Below are positions 14,578 to 24,354 of a stretch of 64,000 nt of DNA, in pieces (within the stretch, counting starts at the first letter, position 1; the number at the start of each line of letters is the position of its first letter). Position numbers and translations under genes: made by a program. The DNA is from Gemmatimonadota bacterium (GTDB lineage Bacteria; Gemmatimonadota; Gemmatimonadetes; Longimicrobiales; Gaopeijiaceae): assembly GCA_022823225.1 (NCBI GenBank), contig JAJDXM010000035.1, forward strand, positions 1-64,000, written 5' to 3'. Under the pieces are notes generated by a model that was not told the origin of the DNA, ran no database searches, and saw only the letters and a list, made by a program, of their open reading frames with translations.

Positions 14578-16092
14578 CTAATCCAGATCAGCGGAAGGAT
14601 TCCGGGACAATCCGGATGCCGCCAGAGTTCCTTCGACCGCCCGTTCCCAGCCGCTGATGAGGCGCCGCCGCTCCCTTGCTCCGATCCCCGGGCGGAAGGT
14701 GCTGTCCCGTGCGAAGGCTGCAGAGAAGTCCTCCGGCGACCTCCACACCCCGGCGTGGAGGCCCGCGAGCCCGGCGGCGCCCAGGGCGGTGGTCTCCACC
14801 ATGGCAGGGCGGCTCACTTCGATGCCGAGGATCCCCGACAGGAACTCCATCAGCCAGTCGTTCCTGGCGGCGCCTCCATCCACCTTCAGCACGGTTGCGC
14901 GAAGATCCGCGTCGCGCTGCATGGAGCCGAGGAGGTCGCGGGTTCCGTAGGCCATGGCCTCCAGTGCCGCCCGGACAAGGTGCTCGCCGGTGGTGCCGCG
15001 GGTCAGTCCGGTGATGGTGCCACGCGCGTCGGGCTGCCACCAGGGGGCGCCCAGTCCCGCGAAAGCCGGGACGAGGTAGACGCCCGCGTTGTCGGTAAGG
15101 CCCCGTGCCACCTCCTCGCTTTCGGCCGCGCCCTCCAGCAACCCCAGCCCGTCCCTGAGCCACTGAATCGCCGCCCCGGCAATGAAGATCGATCCCTCCA
15201 GCGCGAATGCCGGCCCTCCCGTGGCGTCACAGGCCGCGGTCGTCAGCAGGCCGTGGCGAGAGTCGACTCGCTCGGCGCCCGTGTTGAAGAGCAGGAAGGC
15301 GCCCGTCCCATAGGTGCACTTTCCGGTCCCGGCTTCCCAGCAGCCCTGGCCATGGAGCGCAGCCTGCTGATCGCCGGCCACGCCGCAGATCGGGACCTCG
15401 CTGCCCAGCAGTTCGCCCCGTGCCGTGCCGAAGTCCCCCGAACTGGGGCGAATCTCCGGGAGGATGTGCCGGGGCACCCGCATGAGTGCCAGGAGCTCAT
15501 CGCTCCAGTCCATTTCATCGAGGTCGTACAGGAGGGTTCTCGAAGCATTGGTGGGGTCGGTGGCATGGACCTCGCCGCCGGTAAGGCGTGTTACCAGCCA
15601 GCTGTCGATCGTTCCCACCCGCACTTCGCCCGCCTCCGCCCGGGAGGCCAGCACCGAATCCCGCTCGAAGAGCCAGCGCAGTTTCGTCCCCGAAAAATAG
15701 GGGTCGAGGAGCAGCCCCGTTCGGCGGCGGACCATCTCCTCGGCCCCGGACTCCCTGAGGCGACGACAAAGCCCCGAGGTGCGCCGGTCCTGCCACACGA
15801 TCGCACGGTGGAGCGGTTCGAGCGTCTCGGGATCCCACACCACGACCGTCTCGCGCTGGTTCGTCACCCCCATTGCGCGCACCGCGGTCCCCGCGGCGGC
15901 CATCGCCTCGCGGGCCACCCTCAGGGTCACGGACCAGATCTCCTCCGGATCGTGTTCCACCCACCCCGGACGCGGGAAGTACTGTGTGAACTCGGAGTAG
16001 GCCCTGCCCAGCACCCTTCCCCCGGCTGAAAACACCAGTGCCGACGAGCCCGTTGTGCCCTGGTCGATGGCGAGTACCGCGCCCCGGCTCAT
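14578..16092 (-). CDS. glpK: Glycerol kinase
   Basis: This is a 504-residue FGGY-family kinase that makes sn-glycerol 3-phosphate from glycerol and ATP. Visible marks include the N-terminal phosphate loop AIDQGTTGSSA, GVTNQRETVVVWD, IVWQDRRT, PYFSGTKLRW and the YGTGAFLLFNTG motif. The length is typical. ATG 16092 overlaps the maf stop (ATGA). No glycerol facilitator or glycerol-3-phosphate dehydrogenase is next to it, so it may be grouped here only for co-expression. Confidence 0.92.
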   Translation of the reverse strand: MSRGAVLAIDQGTTGSSALVFSAGGRVLGRAYSEFTQYFPRPGWVEHDPEEIWSVTLRVAREAMAAAGTAVRAMGVTNQRETVVVWDPETLEPLHRAIVWQDRRTSGLCRRLRESGAEEMVRRRTGLLLDPYFSGTKLRWLFERDSVLASRAEAGEVRVGTIDSWLVTRLTGGEVHATDPTNASRTLLYDLDEMDWSDELLALMRVPRHILPEIRPSSGDFGTARGELLGSEVPICGVAGDQQAALHGQGCWEAGTGKCTYGTGAFLLFNTGAERVDSRHGLLTTAACDATGGPAFALEGSIFIAGAAIQWLRDGLGLLEGAAESEEVARGLTDNAGVYLVPAFAGLGAPWWQPDARGTITGLTRGTTGEHLVRAALEAMAYGTRDLLGSMQRDADLRATVLKVDGGAARNDWLMEFLSGILGIEVSRPAMVETTALGAAGLAGLHAGVWRSPEDFSAAFARDSTFRPGIGARERRRLISGWERAVEGTLAASGLSRNPSADLD

Positions 16093-16856
16093 GTCTTCAC
16101 CCTCCGTGTCGGCCGGCCACCCGGCCCGCGCGCCTCACGACGTCGGCCGGTCGAGCCCGCGGGGTCCGCCGCTCCCGCACCACCCCCTGCCACCACCCCC
16201 GTGCCGGGACGGTATTCCAGTCCCAGCTCCGGCAGGAGGTCCATGAAGGCGGCCACGGAAAAACCCACCACCGTGAAGTAGTCCCCCTTCACTTCCCTGA
16301 CCAGGGCGGCGCCGCAGCCCTGGATCCCGTATGCGCCCGCCTTGTCCAACGGCTCCCCCGTTTCCACGTAACGCGCGATCTCGTCGCCCGAAAGGTCACG
16401 GAACACCACCCTGGCCACGGCCACTCCCGAGGCGGTCCGTCCCTTGAAGGCCAGCGCCAGACCGGAGCAAACCGCATGTGTCCTGCCGGACAGGGCAGCA
16501 AGCATCTCCCGGGCACGGTCCGGGCCGGCGGGCTTCTCGAGAACCTGCGCGCCGAGCACGACGATGGTGTCGCCGGCGATCACCAGGGATCCGCGATGCG
16601 CCGGCGAAACGGCAGTCGCCTTTTCCCGCGCCAGCCGCTCCACGTAGCGGTGCGGCCGCTCGCCGGGGCTCCTCCGTTCCTCCACCCCGGCGGGCGCGAT
16701 GGCAAACCGGATCCCCAGCATCGCCAGGATCTCCGCACGGCGCGGCGAGGCCGAAGCGAGCACGACGGGGACTTCCCCGCCGATGTCCTGCGGCCCGTGC
16801 CGCGCCTCGCGATCCCGGCGTCTCGCCGCCCCCGGTGCCACGCTCGGACCATCCAC
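16089..16856 (-). CDS. maf: Maf-type nucleoside triphosphate pyrophosphatase
   Basis: This is a Maf/HAM1-like housecleaning pyrophosphatase acting on non-canonical nucleotides such as dTTP/UTP analogues. The core starts at VVLASASPRRAEIL, with the substrate loop SPRR, then AREKA, the catalytic region IAGDTIVVLG and AGAYGIQGCGA. The N-terminal 28 residues and the Gly/Arg-rich C-terminal 45 residues go beyond the usual length of about 195, so the true start may be an internal codon nearer GGEVPVVLAS. It sits 7 bases after dtd and overlaps glpK by 4 bases. Confidence 0.85.
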   Translation of the reverse strand: MDGPSVAPGAARRRDREARHGPQDIGGEVPVVLASASPRRAEILAMLGIRFAIAPAGVEERRSPGERPHRYVERLAREKATAVSPAHRGSLVIAGDTIVVLGAQVLEKPAGPDRAREMLAALSGRTHAVCSGLALAFKGRTASGVAVARVVFRDLSGDEIARYVETGEPLDKAGAYGIQGCGAALVREVKGDYFTVVGFSVAAFMDLLPELGLEYRPGTGVVAGGGAGAADPAGSTGRRREARGPGGRPTRRVKT

Positions 16857-16863
16857 GGGACGT

Positions 16864-17304
16864 CTACCGCTCCACCATCAGGGTGACTGGACCGTCGTTG
16901 ACCAGTGCAACCTTCATCGTCGCGCCGAATCGTCCGCTTTGCACCCTGCCGGGCATCAGCGTCTCCAGCTGTTCCAGGAAGGCCTCGTAAAGCGGAATGG
17001 CCACTTCGGGCCGGGCGGCCCGGACAAAGGAAGGCCGCCGCCCCTTCGCCGCATCTCCGTAGAGTGTGAATTGGCTGACGGCGAGCACTTCGCCACCGAT
17101 GTCGAGGACCGACCGGTTCATGAGTCCCGCGCTGTCGTTGAACACGCGCAGGCGGGCCACCTTCTTCGCCATCCACGCGACCGTCTCCCGGTCGTCGTCG
17201 CCAGAAAAACCCGCAAGCGCCACCAATCCGGCCCCGATCGCGCCGGCCAACCTGCCCTCGACTTCGACCGAGGCCTCGCAGACCCGTTGCAGCAGGACCC
17301 TCAT
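16864..17304 (-). CDS. dtd: D-aminoacyl-tRNA deacylase
   Basis: This 146-residue protein is the standard length for DTD, which removes D-amino acids and glycine from mischarged tRNAs. The motifs are the N-terminal MRVLLQRV, the active-site SQFTLYGD and the cross-subunit NDGPVT motif, all present and intact. It is 27 bases downstream of glmS and 7 upstream of maf on the minus strand. Confidence 0.93.
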   Translation of the reverse strand: MRVLLQRVCEASVEVEGRLAGAIGAGLVALAGFSGDDDRETVAWMAKKVARLRVFNDSAGLMNRSVLDIGGEVLAVSQFTLYGDAAKGRRPSFVRAARPEVAIPLYEAFLEQLETLMPGRVQSGRFGATMKVALVNDGPVTLMVER

Positions 17305-17331
17305 GCGGCACTCATCCGCGCGCTCCGGTGC

Positions 17332-19170
17332 TCACTCCACCGTCACCGACTTGGCGAGGTTGCGCGGCTGGTCCACGTCGCAGCCGCGCATGACCGCAAT
17401 ATGATACGCCAGCAGCTGGAGCGGCACGGTGGTCACCACCGGCATCAGGGCCGGGATCGTCGAGGGGACCACGATCACGTCGTCCACGCGCCCGGTCACC
17501 TCGGGCCCCAGGTCGTTGACGATCGCGATCACGCGACCCTGGCGCGCCCGCACCTCCTCGATGTTGGAAAGCGTCTTGGCGTACACGCCGTCCCGGGGTG
17601 CAAGCACGACGACGGGCATGTTCCGGTCGATCAGGGCAATCGGACCGTGTTTCATCTCCGCGGCAGGGTAACCCTCTGCGTGAATGTAACTTACCTCCTT
17701 CAACTTGAGAGCTCCCTCGAGGGCTACGGGGAACTGGTAACCCCTGCCCAGATAGAGGAAGTTCGGCGCATCCTTGTACATCCGCGCCAACTCCCGGACC
17801 CGGTCGTCCACCTTCAGCACCTCTTCGACCTGCTCCGGGAGCTTCCGGAGCGCACGAACCAGCTGCCGCCCTTCGAGGATCGCCATATTCCTGCGGCGTG
17901 CCAGGTGGAGCGTGAACAGGGCCAACGCCACCACCTGGCTGGAGAACGCCTTGGTGGACGCCACTCCGATCTCCGGTCCGGCGTGCAGGTACACACCGAA
18001 ATCGGTCTCGGCCGCGATCGTCGAGCCCACCGCGTTCACGATCCCCATGATCGTGCAGCCGCGCCGCCTTGCCTCCCTCAGCGCAGCCAGCGTATCGGCG
18101 GTCTCGCCGGACTGGCTGATGCCCATCACGAGGGTGCCGGGCCCGAGCACGGGGTTGCGGTAGCGGAATTCCGATGCGTACTCCACCGTGACGGGTATCC
18201 GCGCCGTCTCCTCGATCATGCGGCCGCCGATCAAACCCGCGTGCCAGCTGGTCCCGCACGCCGTGATCACGATCCGGTCCACGGCCTCGAGCTCCCGGTC
18301 CGCCATCTTGATCCCACCCAGCCGCGAGGTCCCTTCCTCTTCAAGCAGGCGTCCCCGCATGACGTCGCGCAAGGAAGACGGCTGTTCCCGGATCTCCTTG
18401 TACATGTAGTGCTCGTATCCGCCCTTCCCGATCGCCTCCGTATTCCAGGACACGATCTGGGCGCCGCGGGTGACGGCGCGGCGGGCGACATCGAAGGTCC
18501 GGTAGCCGTCCGGGCCGAGCACCGCCGAATCGCCGTCGCGCAGCCGCACCACCTTCTGGGTGTGGCCCACCACTGCGGCCGCGTCGGAGGCCACGAAGTA
18601 CTCGTCGTTCCGGCCGATTCCAAGCAGGACGGGGCTGCCGTTGCGCGCGACCACGATCTTGCCGGGATCCCGGGTGCTCACAACGGCGATTCCGTAGGTG
18701 CCCTCGATCTTCGCGAGTGCGCTGGCCACCGCGTCCTCCAGCAGTTCGCACTCTCGGAAGGCCAGGTCGATCAGGTGGACCAGCACCTCCGTGTCCGTCT
18801 CGCTGCGGAAGCGGCAGCCCATCTCGCAGAGGAGCGGGCGCTGCCGGACCGCGCTCTCGATGATGCCGTTGTGGACCACCGCGATGTCGCCCGCGGCGGA
18901 AAGATGCGGGTGGGCATTCACCAGATTCGGGACGCCGTGGGTTGCCCAGCGGGTGTGGGCGATCCCGCACGCGCCGTTCGGGACGCGTCCGTTCAGCGCG
19001 GCTTCCAGCTCGACGATCTTCCCCGGGCGCTTCTCGACCGCCAATCCCCCGTCGCCGGTGAGGACCGCCAATCCGGCAGAGTCGTATCCCCGGTACTCGA
19101 GACGCTTCAGCCCCTCCATCAGGATCGGCGTGGCCGGGCGAGGTCCGCAGTAGCCGATGATCCCGCACAT
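17332..19170 (-). CDS. glmS: Glutamine-fructose-6-phosphate aminotransferase (isomerizing)
   Basis: This is a 612-residue enzyme that makes glucosamine 6-phosphate for peptidoglycan and LPS. Start ATG 19170 gives the obligatory N-terminal catalytic Cys (M-CGIIGY) of the glutaminase domain. The longer frame above it is not protein-like. The glutaminase part ends near residue 240. Two SIS sugar-isomerase domains follow (TACGTSWHAGL, GISQSGETADTLAALR, ASTKAFSSQV), and the end is the usual LAKSVTVE. The stop of glmM and the ATG share one base, so the two genes are coupled steps of UDP-GlcNAc synthesis. No glmS ribozyme is evident. Confidence 0.95.
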   Translation of the reverse strand: MCGIIGYCGPRPATPILMEGLKRLEYRGYDSAGLAVLTGDGGLAVEKRPGKIVELEAALNGRVPNGACGIAHTRWATHGVPNLVNAHPHLSAAGDIAVVHNGIIESAVRQRPLLCEMGCRFRSETDTEVLVHLIDLAFRECELLEDAVASALAKIEGTYGIAVVSTRDPGKIVVARNGSPVLLGIGRNDEYFVASDAAAVVGHTQKVVRLRDGDSAVLGPDGYRTFDVARRAVTRGAQIVSWNTEAIGKGGYEHYMYKEIREQPSSLRDVMRGRLLEEEGTSRLGGIKMADRELEAVDRIVITACGTSWHAGLIGGRMIEETARIPVTVEYASEFRYRNPVLGPGTLVMGISQSGETADTLAALREARRRGCTIMGIVNAVGSTIAAETDFGVYLHAGPEIGVASTKAFSSQVVALALFTLHLARRRNMAILEGRQLVRALRKLPEQVEEVLKVDDRVRELARMYKDAPNFLYLGRGYQFPVALEGALKLKEVSYIHAEGYPAAEMKHGPIALIDRNMPVVVLAPRDGVYAKTLSNIEEVRARQGRVIAIVNDLGPEVTGRVDDVIVVPSTIPALMPVVTTVPLQLLAYHIAVMRGCDVDQPRNLAKSVTVE

Positions 19171-20564
19171 CAGGCGCCACTCCACTGCGCCAGCACCCGG
19201 CGCGCCAGTTCCACCAGAGACAGGGCCGACTCGCCCTCGGGAGCCTCGGCGATCAGGCGCACCACCGGCTCGGTGCCCGACGGCCGCACATGCAGCCAGC
19301 GCCTCTGCTCCGGCCACTCGATCCGGAGACCGTCGGTATCGTCCAGCTCCCCTCCGGGAGCGGCGTCGCGCAGCGCGGCGTAGGCCGAGGGAAGCGCTTC
19401 CGCGGGGAACCCGGCCTTCGCCTTCACGATCTCGTACCGCGGCAGCTCCCGGACCCGCTCCGACAGGGGGACATCCGGCGCGTCGGCAAGGTATTGCATC
19501 AGGAGGGCGGTCCCTGCGGGCGCGTCGCGCGTGTGGTGCAGCGCGGGCACGATGACGCCCCCGTTGCCCTCCCCCCCCACCACCGCGCCCTCCTCCAGCA
19601 TCTTCACCACGACGTTGCTCTCGCCCACCGCCGAGCGCGACACCCGGCAGCCGTGACGGCGCGCCACATCCTCGACCACGCGGCTCGTCGACAGGTTCGT
19701 CACCACCGGGCCGCGCTCGCGCCGCAGCACCACGTCCGCGGCAAGCGCGAGCGTCAGGTCCTCACCCAGCGCGCGTCCCCGCTCGTCCACCAGCGAGAGC
19801 CGGTCCGCGTCCGGGTCGACCGCGAAGCCGATGCCGGCCCTGCTTCTCCGGACCAGTGCGCCGAGCGCCGCCAGGTTCGCCGCGGTGGGCTCGGGGTCGC
19901 GGTGGAAACGGCCGTGCGGCTCGGAGCCAATCGAGTGGACCTCGCAGCCGAGGTGCTCCAGGAGCCGGGGAATCAGCACGCCGCCCGCGCCGTTGACGGT
20001 GTCCAGCGCAACCCGGACGCGGGCCCGCCGAATCGCCCGCACGTCGATGAATGGCAACTCCAGGATCCGCCGAATGTGCCTCTGAACGGCTTGCCCCTCC
20101 CGCGATACCTTCGCGATCGCATCCCACTTCGCGCGCTCCGGGTCGTCCTCCTTCAACCGCTTCCGGAAGCGCCGCATCCGCTCCGGCGGGAGGAAGGTCC
20201 CTCCCCTGACCGCGAACTTCAGCGCGTTCCACTCGGCGGGATTGTGACTCGCGGTCACCCCGATCCCGCCCGCCGCATCCGACTCCTTCACGGCGAGCAT
20301 CAGGGTGGGCGTCGGCACCACCCCGAGCTCGACCACCCGGCATCCCACCGAAAGCAGCCCCGCCGCCACACTGCGCATCAGCATCGGTCCCGATGTGCGC
20401 GAGTCGCGTCCCACGACCACCACCCTGCCGTCCCCCTCGGTCTGCAGGAATGCTCCGTAGGCCGCCGCGAGTCCGGTGACCAGCTCGGGCGTCAGCGACG
20501 GGCCGACCCGTCCCCGAAAACCGGAAACGCTCACCATCAGGTCGTCTGGAAGGAGTATCGGCAT
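19170..20564 (-). CDS. glmM: Phosphoglucosamine mutase
   Basis: This is a 464-residue alpha-D-phosphohexomutase. The phosphoserine loop is GVTASHNPAEWN, the metal loop FAVDPDADRLS, the sugar loop GEGNGGVI and the phosphate-binding end RPSGTEPVVR. Start ATG 20564 (MPILLPDDLMVSVSGFRG) is chosen because the sequence ahead is not protein-like. The mutase family also includes phosphomannomutases. The overlap with glmS makes glucosamine-phosphate the likely substrate. It is the first gene of the long minus-strand series. Confidence 0.88.
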   Translation of the reverse strand: MPILLPDDLMVSVSGFRGRVGPSLTPELVTGLAAAYGAFLQTEGDGRVVVVGRDSRTSGPMLMRSVAAGLLSVGCRVVELGVVPTPTLMLAVKESDAAGGIGVTASHNPAEWNALKFAVRGGTFLPPERMRRFRKRLKEDDPERAKWDAIAKVSREGQAVQRHIRRILELPFIDVRAIRRARVRVALDTVNGAGGVLIPRLLEHLGCEVHSIGSEPHGRFHRDPEPTAANLAALGALVRRSRAGIGFAVDPDADRLSLVDERGRALGEDLTLALAADVVLRRERGPVVTNLSTSRVVEDVARRHGCRVSRSAVGESNVVVKMLEEGAVVGGEGNGGVIVPALHHTRDAPAGTALLMQYLADAPDVPLSERVRELPRYEIVKAKAGFPAEALPSAYAALRDAAPGGELDDTDGLRIEWPEQRRWLHVRPSGTEPVVRLIAEAPEGESALSLVELARRVLAQWSGA

Positions 20565-20689
20565 CGTGGCGGGGAAGGTGTCGCTGTTGCGGCCGTGGCG
20601 CGGTCCGGCCGGCCGGGTCGCCGGGGGCCTGCCGGAAGTTAGCAGGAACGGGCGCATGTGCGGACGCGGTTGCTCCCGGCGGCCAATGC

Positions 20690-20695
20690 TATATT
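20690..20695 (+). promoter_or_regulatory. Possible -10 box ahead of the Cys/Met PLP gene
   Basis: TATATT, followed by CAA, stands out in otherwise GC-rich DNA between the divergent glmM and PLP-enzyme genes, with a GGTTGC stretch about 16 bases upstream. The same TATATTCAA string occurs at 33699. Start-site mapping would be needed to confirm it. Confidence 0.3.
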
Positions 20696-20797
20696 CAAGT
20701 GCGCCGGGCGGCGGACAGCGTGCACCGTGACGCCGCGGCTCAAGGCGCCGAAGACCCGTCCGCGTGCCACTCGTCCCACAGCAACAAGGAAACCCGC

Positions 20798-21976
20798 TTG
20801 CCCGAGGCGCCGAAGGGAAACACAGGTTCCTCCGCACGCCGCAGCCGCTTCGACACCCTTTGCGTGCACGCCGGCCAGTCGCCCGAGGCGGTGACCGGCG
20901 CGATCACGACACCCGTCTTCCAGACCTCCACCTATGTGCAGGAAGGGATCGGGCGGCACAGGGGCTACGAATACGCGCGCCTCCAGAATCCCACTCGCGA
21001 GGCGTCCGAGGCGAACATCGCGGCGCTGGAGGGCGGCGGCCACGGGATCGCCTTTCCGAGCGGGCTCGCGGCCATCGAGTGCGTCGCGAAAACGGTGGCG
21101 GCCGGCGGCCACATCGTCAGCGAGGAGAACACCTACGGCGGGACCACGCGGATGTTCACCTCCGTCCTGGACCGCCTGGGAATCGAAGTCACGCTGGTGG
21201 ACACACGCGACCTGGCGGCTCTCGAGGCCGCGATCCGTCCCGACACCCGCCTGATCCACCTCGAGACCCCGTCGAATCCCCTCATGCGGATCGCCGACAT
21301 CGAGGCGGCCGCCGCGGTCGCGCGCGCTGCAGGGGCTCGCCTGTGCGTGGACAGCACCTTCGCGTCGCCGTGCAACCAGCAGCCGCTCGCGCTCGGCGCC
21401 GATGTGGTCATGCACTCCACCACCAAATACATCGCGGGACACTCGGACGTGCTCGGCGGAATATTGGTGGTCCGCGACGAGGCGCTCGCCGAGGAACTCC
21501 ATTTCGTACGCAAGTCAACGGGTCCGGTCCCCGGCCCGATGGACTCCTGGCTGACGCTCCGGGGGACCAGGACGCTCCACCTCCGGATGGCGCGCCACAA
21601 CCGAAACGGCACGCTCCTGGCGGAATACCTGCAAACCCATCCGGCCGTCCGCGCCGTCCACTACCCGGGGTTGCCCTCCCATCCCCAACACGACCTGGCG
21701 TGCCAGCAGATGACCGGGTTCTCCGGCATGCTCTCCGCCGAACTCTTGCCGGAAGACGCCAGGAGAATGGTCGAGCGGACGCGTCTCTTCCGTCTGGCCG
21801 AGAGCCTCGGAGGCGTGGAATCGATGCTCAGCGTTCCGGCGTTCATGACCCATGCCTCGGTTCCGGAGCCGCTGCGTCTCCGCCTGGGGATCACGAACGG
21901 GCTCGTCCGGTTCTCGGCCGGTATCGAAGACGGCCGCGACCTCGTCGAAGATCTTGAGCAAGCCCTTCGTACCTGA
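20798..21976 (+). CDS. Cystathionine gamma-synthase/lyase family PLP enzyme
   Basis: This is a 392-residue Cys/Met-metabolism PLP enzyme. TTG 20798 has AAGGA seven bases upstream. The frame ahead is poor. The core has FDTLCVHAGQ, the YARLQNPTR substrate region, the DSTFASPCNQQP aspartate region and the PLP lysine K210 in HSTTKYIAGHSDVLGG, ending with the phosphate/carboxylate region. Family members catalyse transsulfuration or gamma-elimination, and sequence alone does not separate MetB from cystathionine gamma-lyase. No sulfur-metabolism neighbours are present, so I leave the symbol empty. Confidence 0.85.
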   Translation: MPEAPKGNTGSSARRSRFDTLCVHAGQSPEAVTGAITTPVFQTSTYVQEGIGRHRGYEYARLQNPTREASEANIAALEGGGHGIAFPSGLAAIECVAKTVAAGGHIVSEENTYGGTTRMFTSVLDRLGIEVTLVDTRDLAALEAAIRPDTRLIHLETPSNPLMRIADIEAAAAVARAAGARLCVDSTFASPCNQQPLALGADVVMHSTTKYIAGHSDVLGGILVVRDEALAEELHFVRKSTGPVPGPMDSWLTLRGTRTLHLRMARHNRNGTLLAEYLQTHPAVRAVHYPGLPSHPQHDLACQQMTGFSGMLSAELLPEDARRMVERTRLFRLAESLGGVESMLSVPAFMTHASVPEPLRLRLGITNGLVRFSAGIEDGRDLVEDLEQALRT

Positions 21977-22004
21977 CACGTACGCAACACGGAAAGGGAC
22001 ACCG

Positions 22005-23015
22005 ATGACCGACAACGACTTCTCCGATCCGGGCGCTCCCGGCGGCGGCGATCCTCCCGGGGGCAGCCGAATCCTCACCGACATCTCGTCCCGGAACTGG
22101 GAGCACCCGGCCGACCGCGCCGCTCTGGCGGCCCTCCGCAAGATCCCCGTCTTCGACCAGGTCCTGCGGGCACTCTTCGGCTTCTTCGGCGAGAAACCCA
22201 TCCGGCTGGCATTCCAGGCGAACGCCGTGCTGGTGGGCCCGAACCAGTTCCCGCAACTGTGGGAGCTGTACAACGAGGTGTGCGACACCCTCGACGCGCC
22301 GGAGCGCTACCCCCTCTTCGTGGCTCAGGACCCGGTGGTCAACGCCGGGGCCTACGGCATGGACCATCCCTTCATCATCCTGAACTCCGGCGCGCTGGCG
22401 CTGCTCGACGACCGGCAGATCTCCTACGTAATGGGACACGAGGTCGGGCACGTCATGAGCGACCACGTCCTCTACAAGACGATGACCGAGCTGCTCATCA
22501 GGCTGGCCAAAATGGGTTTTCCGATCGTGGGTCTCGCGGCGCGGGCGGTGCTTCTGGGTCTGCTCGAGTGGTCGCGGAAGGCCGAACTGTCGGCGGACCG
22601 CGCGGGGCTTCTGGCCATACAGGATCCCGACCACGTGCTCTCCGGGATGCTCAGGATGGCGGGCGGCGGCAGCGACGAGGAGACGTCGCTGGCCGAGTTT
22701 ATTCGTCAGGCCGAGGACTACCGGGACTCCGGCGATCTGGCCGACAGGATCTTCAAGGTCCTGAACGTGCTCGGCGAGTCGCACCCGTTCTGGGTGCTTC
22801 GGGTCTCCGAGCTGCGCGCCTGGATCGAGTCCGGCGCCTGCGACCGGATCCTGCGCGGCGAGTACCAGCGTCGCGGCGAGCCGAATCCGGCCTATGCGGA
22901 AGATCTCTCCGAGGCGGCCAACGCCTACGGCAAGGGGGCGAAGGAGATGCTCGACCAGATGGCGGGCGCGGCCCGCAAGGCCGGTGAATCCTTCTGGGAG
23001 ACTTTCAGGAAGTGA
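22005..23015 (+). CDS. M48-family zinc metallopeptidase
   Basis: This is a 336-residue peptidase-like protein. ATG 22005 follows GGAAAGGGA. The zinc motif HEVGH is at residues 145-149 and a third ligand probably is the Glu in ELSADRAGL about 47 residues later, as in M48 (HtpX/Ste24-like) peptidases. The N-terminus is hydrophilic and Gly/Pro-rich, without a signal peptide. The region after the zinc helix (IRLAKMGFPIVGLAARAVLLGL) is hydrophobic and may contact the membrane. It is followed by purD after 13 bases. Confidence 0.8.
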   Translation: MTDNDFSDPGAPGGGDPPGGSRILTDISSRNWEHPADRAALAALRKIPVFDQVLRALFGFFGEKPIRLAFQANAVLVGPNQFPQLWELYNEVCDTLDAPERYPLFVAQDPVVNAGAYGMDHPFIILNSGALALLDDRQISYVMGHEVGHVMSDHVLYKTMTELLIRLAKMGFPIVGLAARAVLLGLLEWSRKAELSADRAGLLAIQDPDHVLSGMLRMAGGGSDEETSLAEFIRQAEDYRDSGDLADRIFKVLNVLGESHPFWVLRVSELRAWIESGACDRILRGEYQRRGEPNPAYAEDLSEAANAYGKGAKEMLDQMAGAARKAGESFWETFRK

Positions 23016-23028
23016 CCGGGACGGAAAC

Positions 23029-24354
23029 ATGCAGATCCTGATTGTCGGGAACGGCGGGCGCGAACACGCACTGCTGTGGAAGCTGCGGGCGGACGCCCCC
23101 GGGGCGGCCTTCCATGCCACGCGGCCGAATGGCGGCATGGCACCACTCTGCACCGGCGTCGACATTTCGCCGACGGATGTCGTGGCGCTCGCCGGGTGGG
23201 CCGCGGCGAAGCGCATCGACCTTGTGGTCGTCGGGCCCGAGACGCCGCTCGCGGCGGGGCTGGCCGACCGGTTGAGAAAGGCCGGCATCCCGGTGTTCGG
23301 CCCGTCGGCCGCCGCCGCGCGAATCGAGTCCAGCAAGGCCTTCGCGAAGGACCTGATGGCGGGCGCAGGGGTGCCGACTGCCGAGTACGAGGTGCACACG
23401 GATCGGGCCAGGGCGCGGGCGTTCATCGAATCATTGGGGGCCCCGGTGGTCGTCAAGGCGTCGGGATTGGCCGCAGGCAAGGGCGCGGTCGTCTGCGGTA
23501 CGGTGGCGGAGGCGGCCAGGACGGCCGACGCCATGCTGGCGGGCAGTTTCGGGGAAGCGGGCAGCCGGGTGGTGATCGAGGAGTTCATGGAGGGCGAGGA
23601 GCTGTCGGTCTTCTGCTTAGCGCATGGTGAGGACTTCGTCACGCTCCTGGCGTCGCAGGACCACAAGCGGATCGGTGAGGGCGACACGGGTCCGAATACA
23701 GGTGGCATGGGGGCGTATGCGCCGGTCGGCCTTGTCACCGAGGAACTGATGGCCGAGGTCGGGGAGCGTGTGGTGGCGCCGGTGCTCCGCGCACTTGCCG
23801 AGACCGGCTGTCCGTTCAGCGGCCTGCTCTACGCCGGACTCATGATCACCGATCGGGGGCCCAGGGTGGTCGAATTCAACTGCCGTTTCGGAGATCCGGA
23901 GACCCAGGCGGTGCTGCCCCTGTTCTCGTCTTCGCTCCTGGAGCCGATGATGGCGGTCGCGGAAGGGTCGGGGCTGGGTGGCCACACACCCGTCTTCGCG
24001 GACGCGGCCGCGGTGACCACCGTGCTCGCGGCCGACGGGTATCCCGGCTCGTACGCGAAGGGCGCGCCCATCTCGATCCCGGCCCCTGCCGGCCGTGTCC
24101 ACGTTTTTCACGCCGGCACGGCCACGAAGTCCGGTCGCCTGGTCGTCACGGGCGGACGGGTACTCGCGGTGACGGCGGTCGACGCGGACTTCGATGCGGC
24201 GCGCTCGGCGAGCCGGGCCGCGGCGGCGTCAATCGAATTCGAGGGCAGGCAATATCGCGGGGACATCGGGTGGCGGGAGGCGGCGCGCCGGGCGCGAGCG
24301 CCCCGCCGTTCGGAAACACACACACAACACCGACCTGGAGGAATGCGGACTTGA
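23029..24354 (+). CDS. purD: Phosphoribosylamine-glycine ligase
   Basis: This is a 441-residue ATP-grasp enzyme, second step of purine synthesis, making GAR from phosphoribosylamine, glycine and ATP. The marks are [51 protein letters not shown] and the [15 protein letters not shown] metal/ATP motif. ATG 23029 follows GGGACGG. The last 25 residues (after about 415) are Arg/His-rich and longer than usual. The stop overlaps the TTG start of the next gene (TTGA). Confidence 0.93.
   Translation: MQILIVGNGGREHALLWKLRADAPGAAFHATRPNGGMAPLCTGVDISPTDVVALAGWAAAKRIDLVVVGPETPLAAGLADRLRKAGIPVFGPSAAAARIESSKAFAKDLMAGAGVPTAEYEVHTDRARARAFIESLGAPVVVKASGLAAGKGAVVCGTVAEAARTADAMLAGSFGEAGSRVVIEEFMEGEELSVFCLAHGEDFVTLLASQDHKRIGEGDTGPNTGGMGAYAPVGLVTEELMAEVGERVVAPVLRALAETGCPFSGLLYAGLMITDRGPRVVEFNCRFGDPETQAVLPLFSSSLLEPMMAVAEGSGLGGHTPVFADAAAVTTVLAADGYPGSYAKGAPISIPAPAGRVHVFHAGTATKSGRLVVTGGRVLAVTAVDADFDAARSASRAAAASIEFEGRQYRGDIGWREAARRARAPRRSETHTQHRPGGMRT

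Noticed and set aside
17171-17331. glmS ribozyme or other riboswitch near glmS
   Set aside because: The sequence around the glmS start belongs to glmM, and no ribozyme-like core was seen. The start is directly coupled to glmM.
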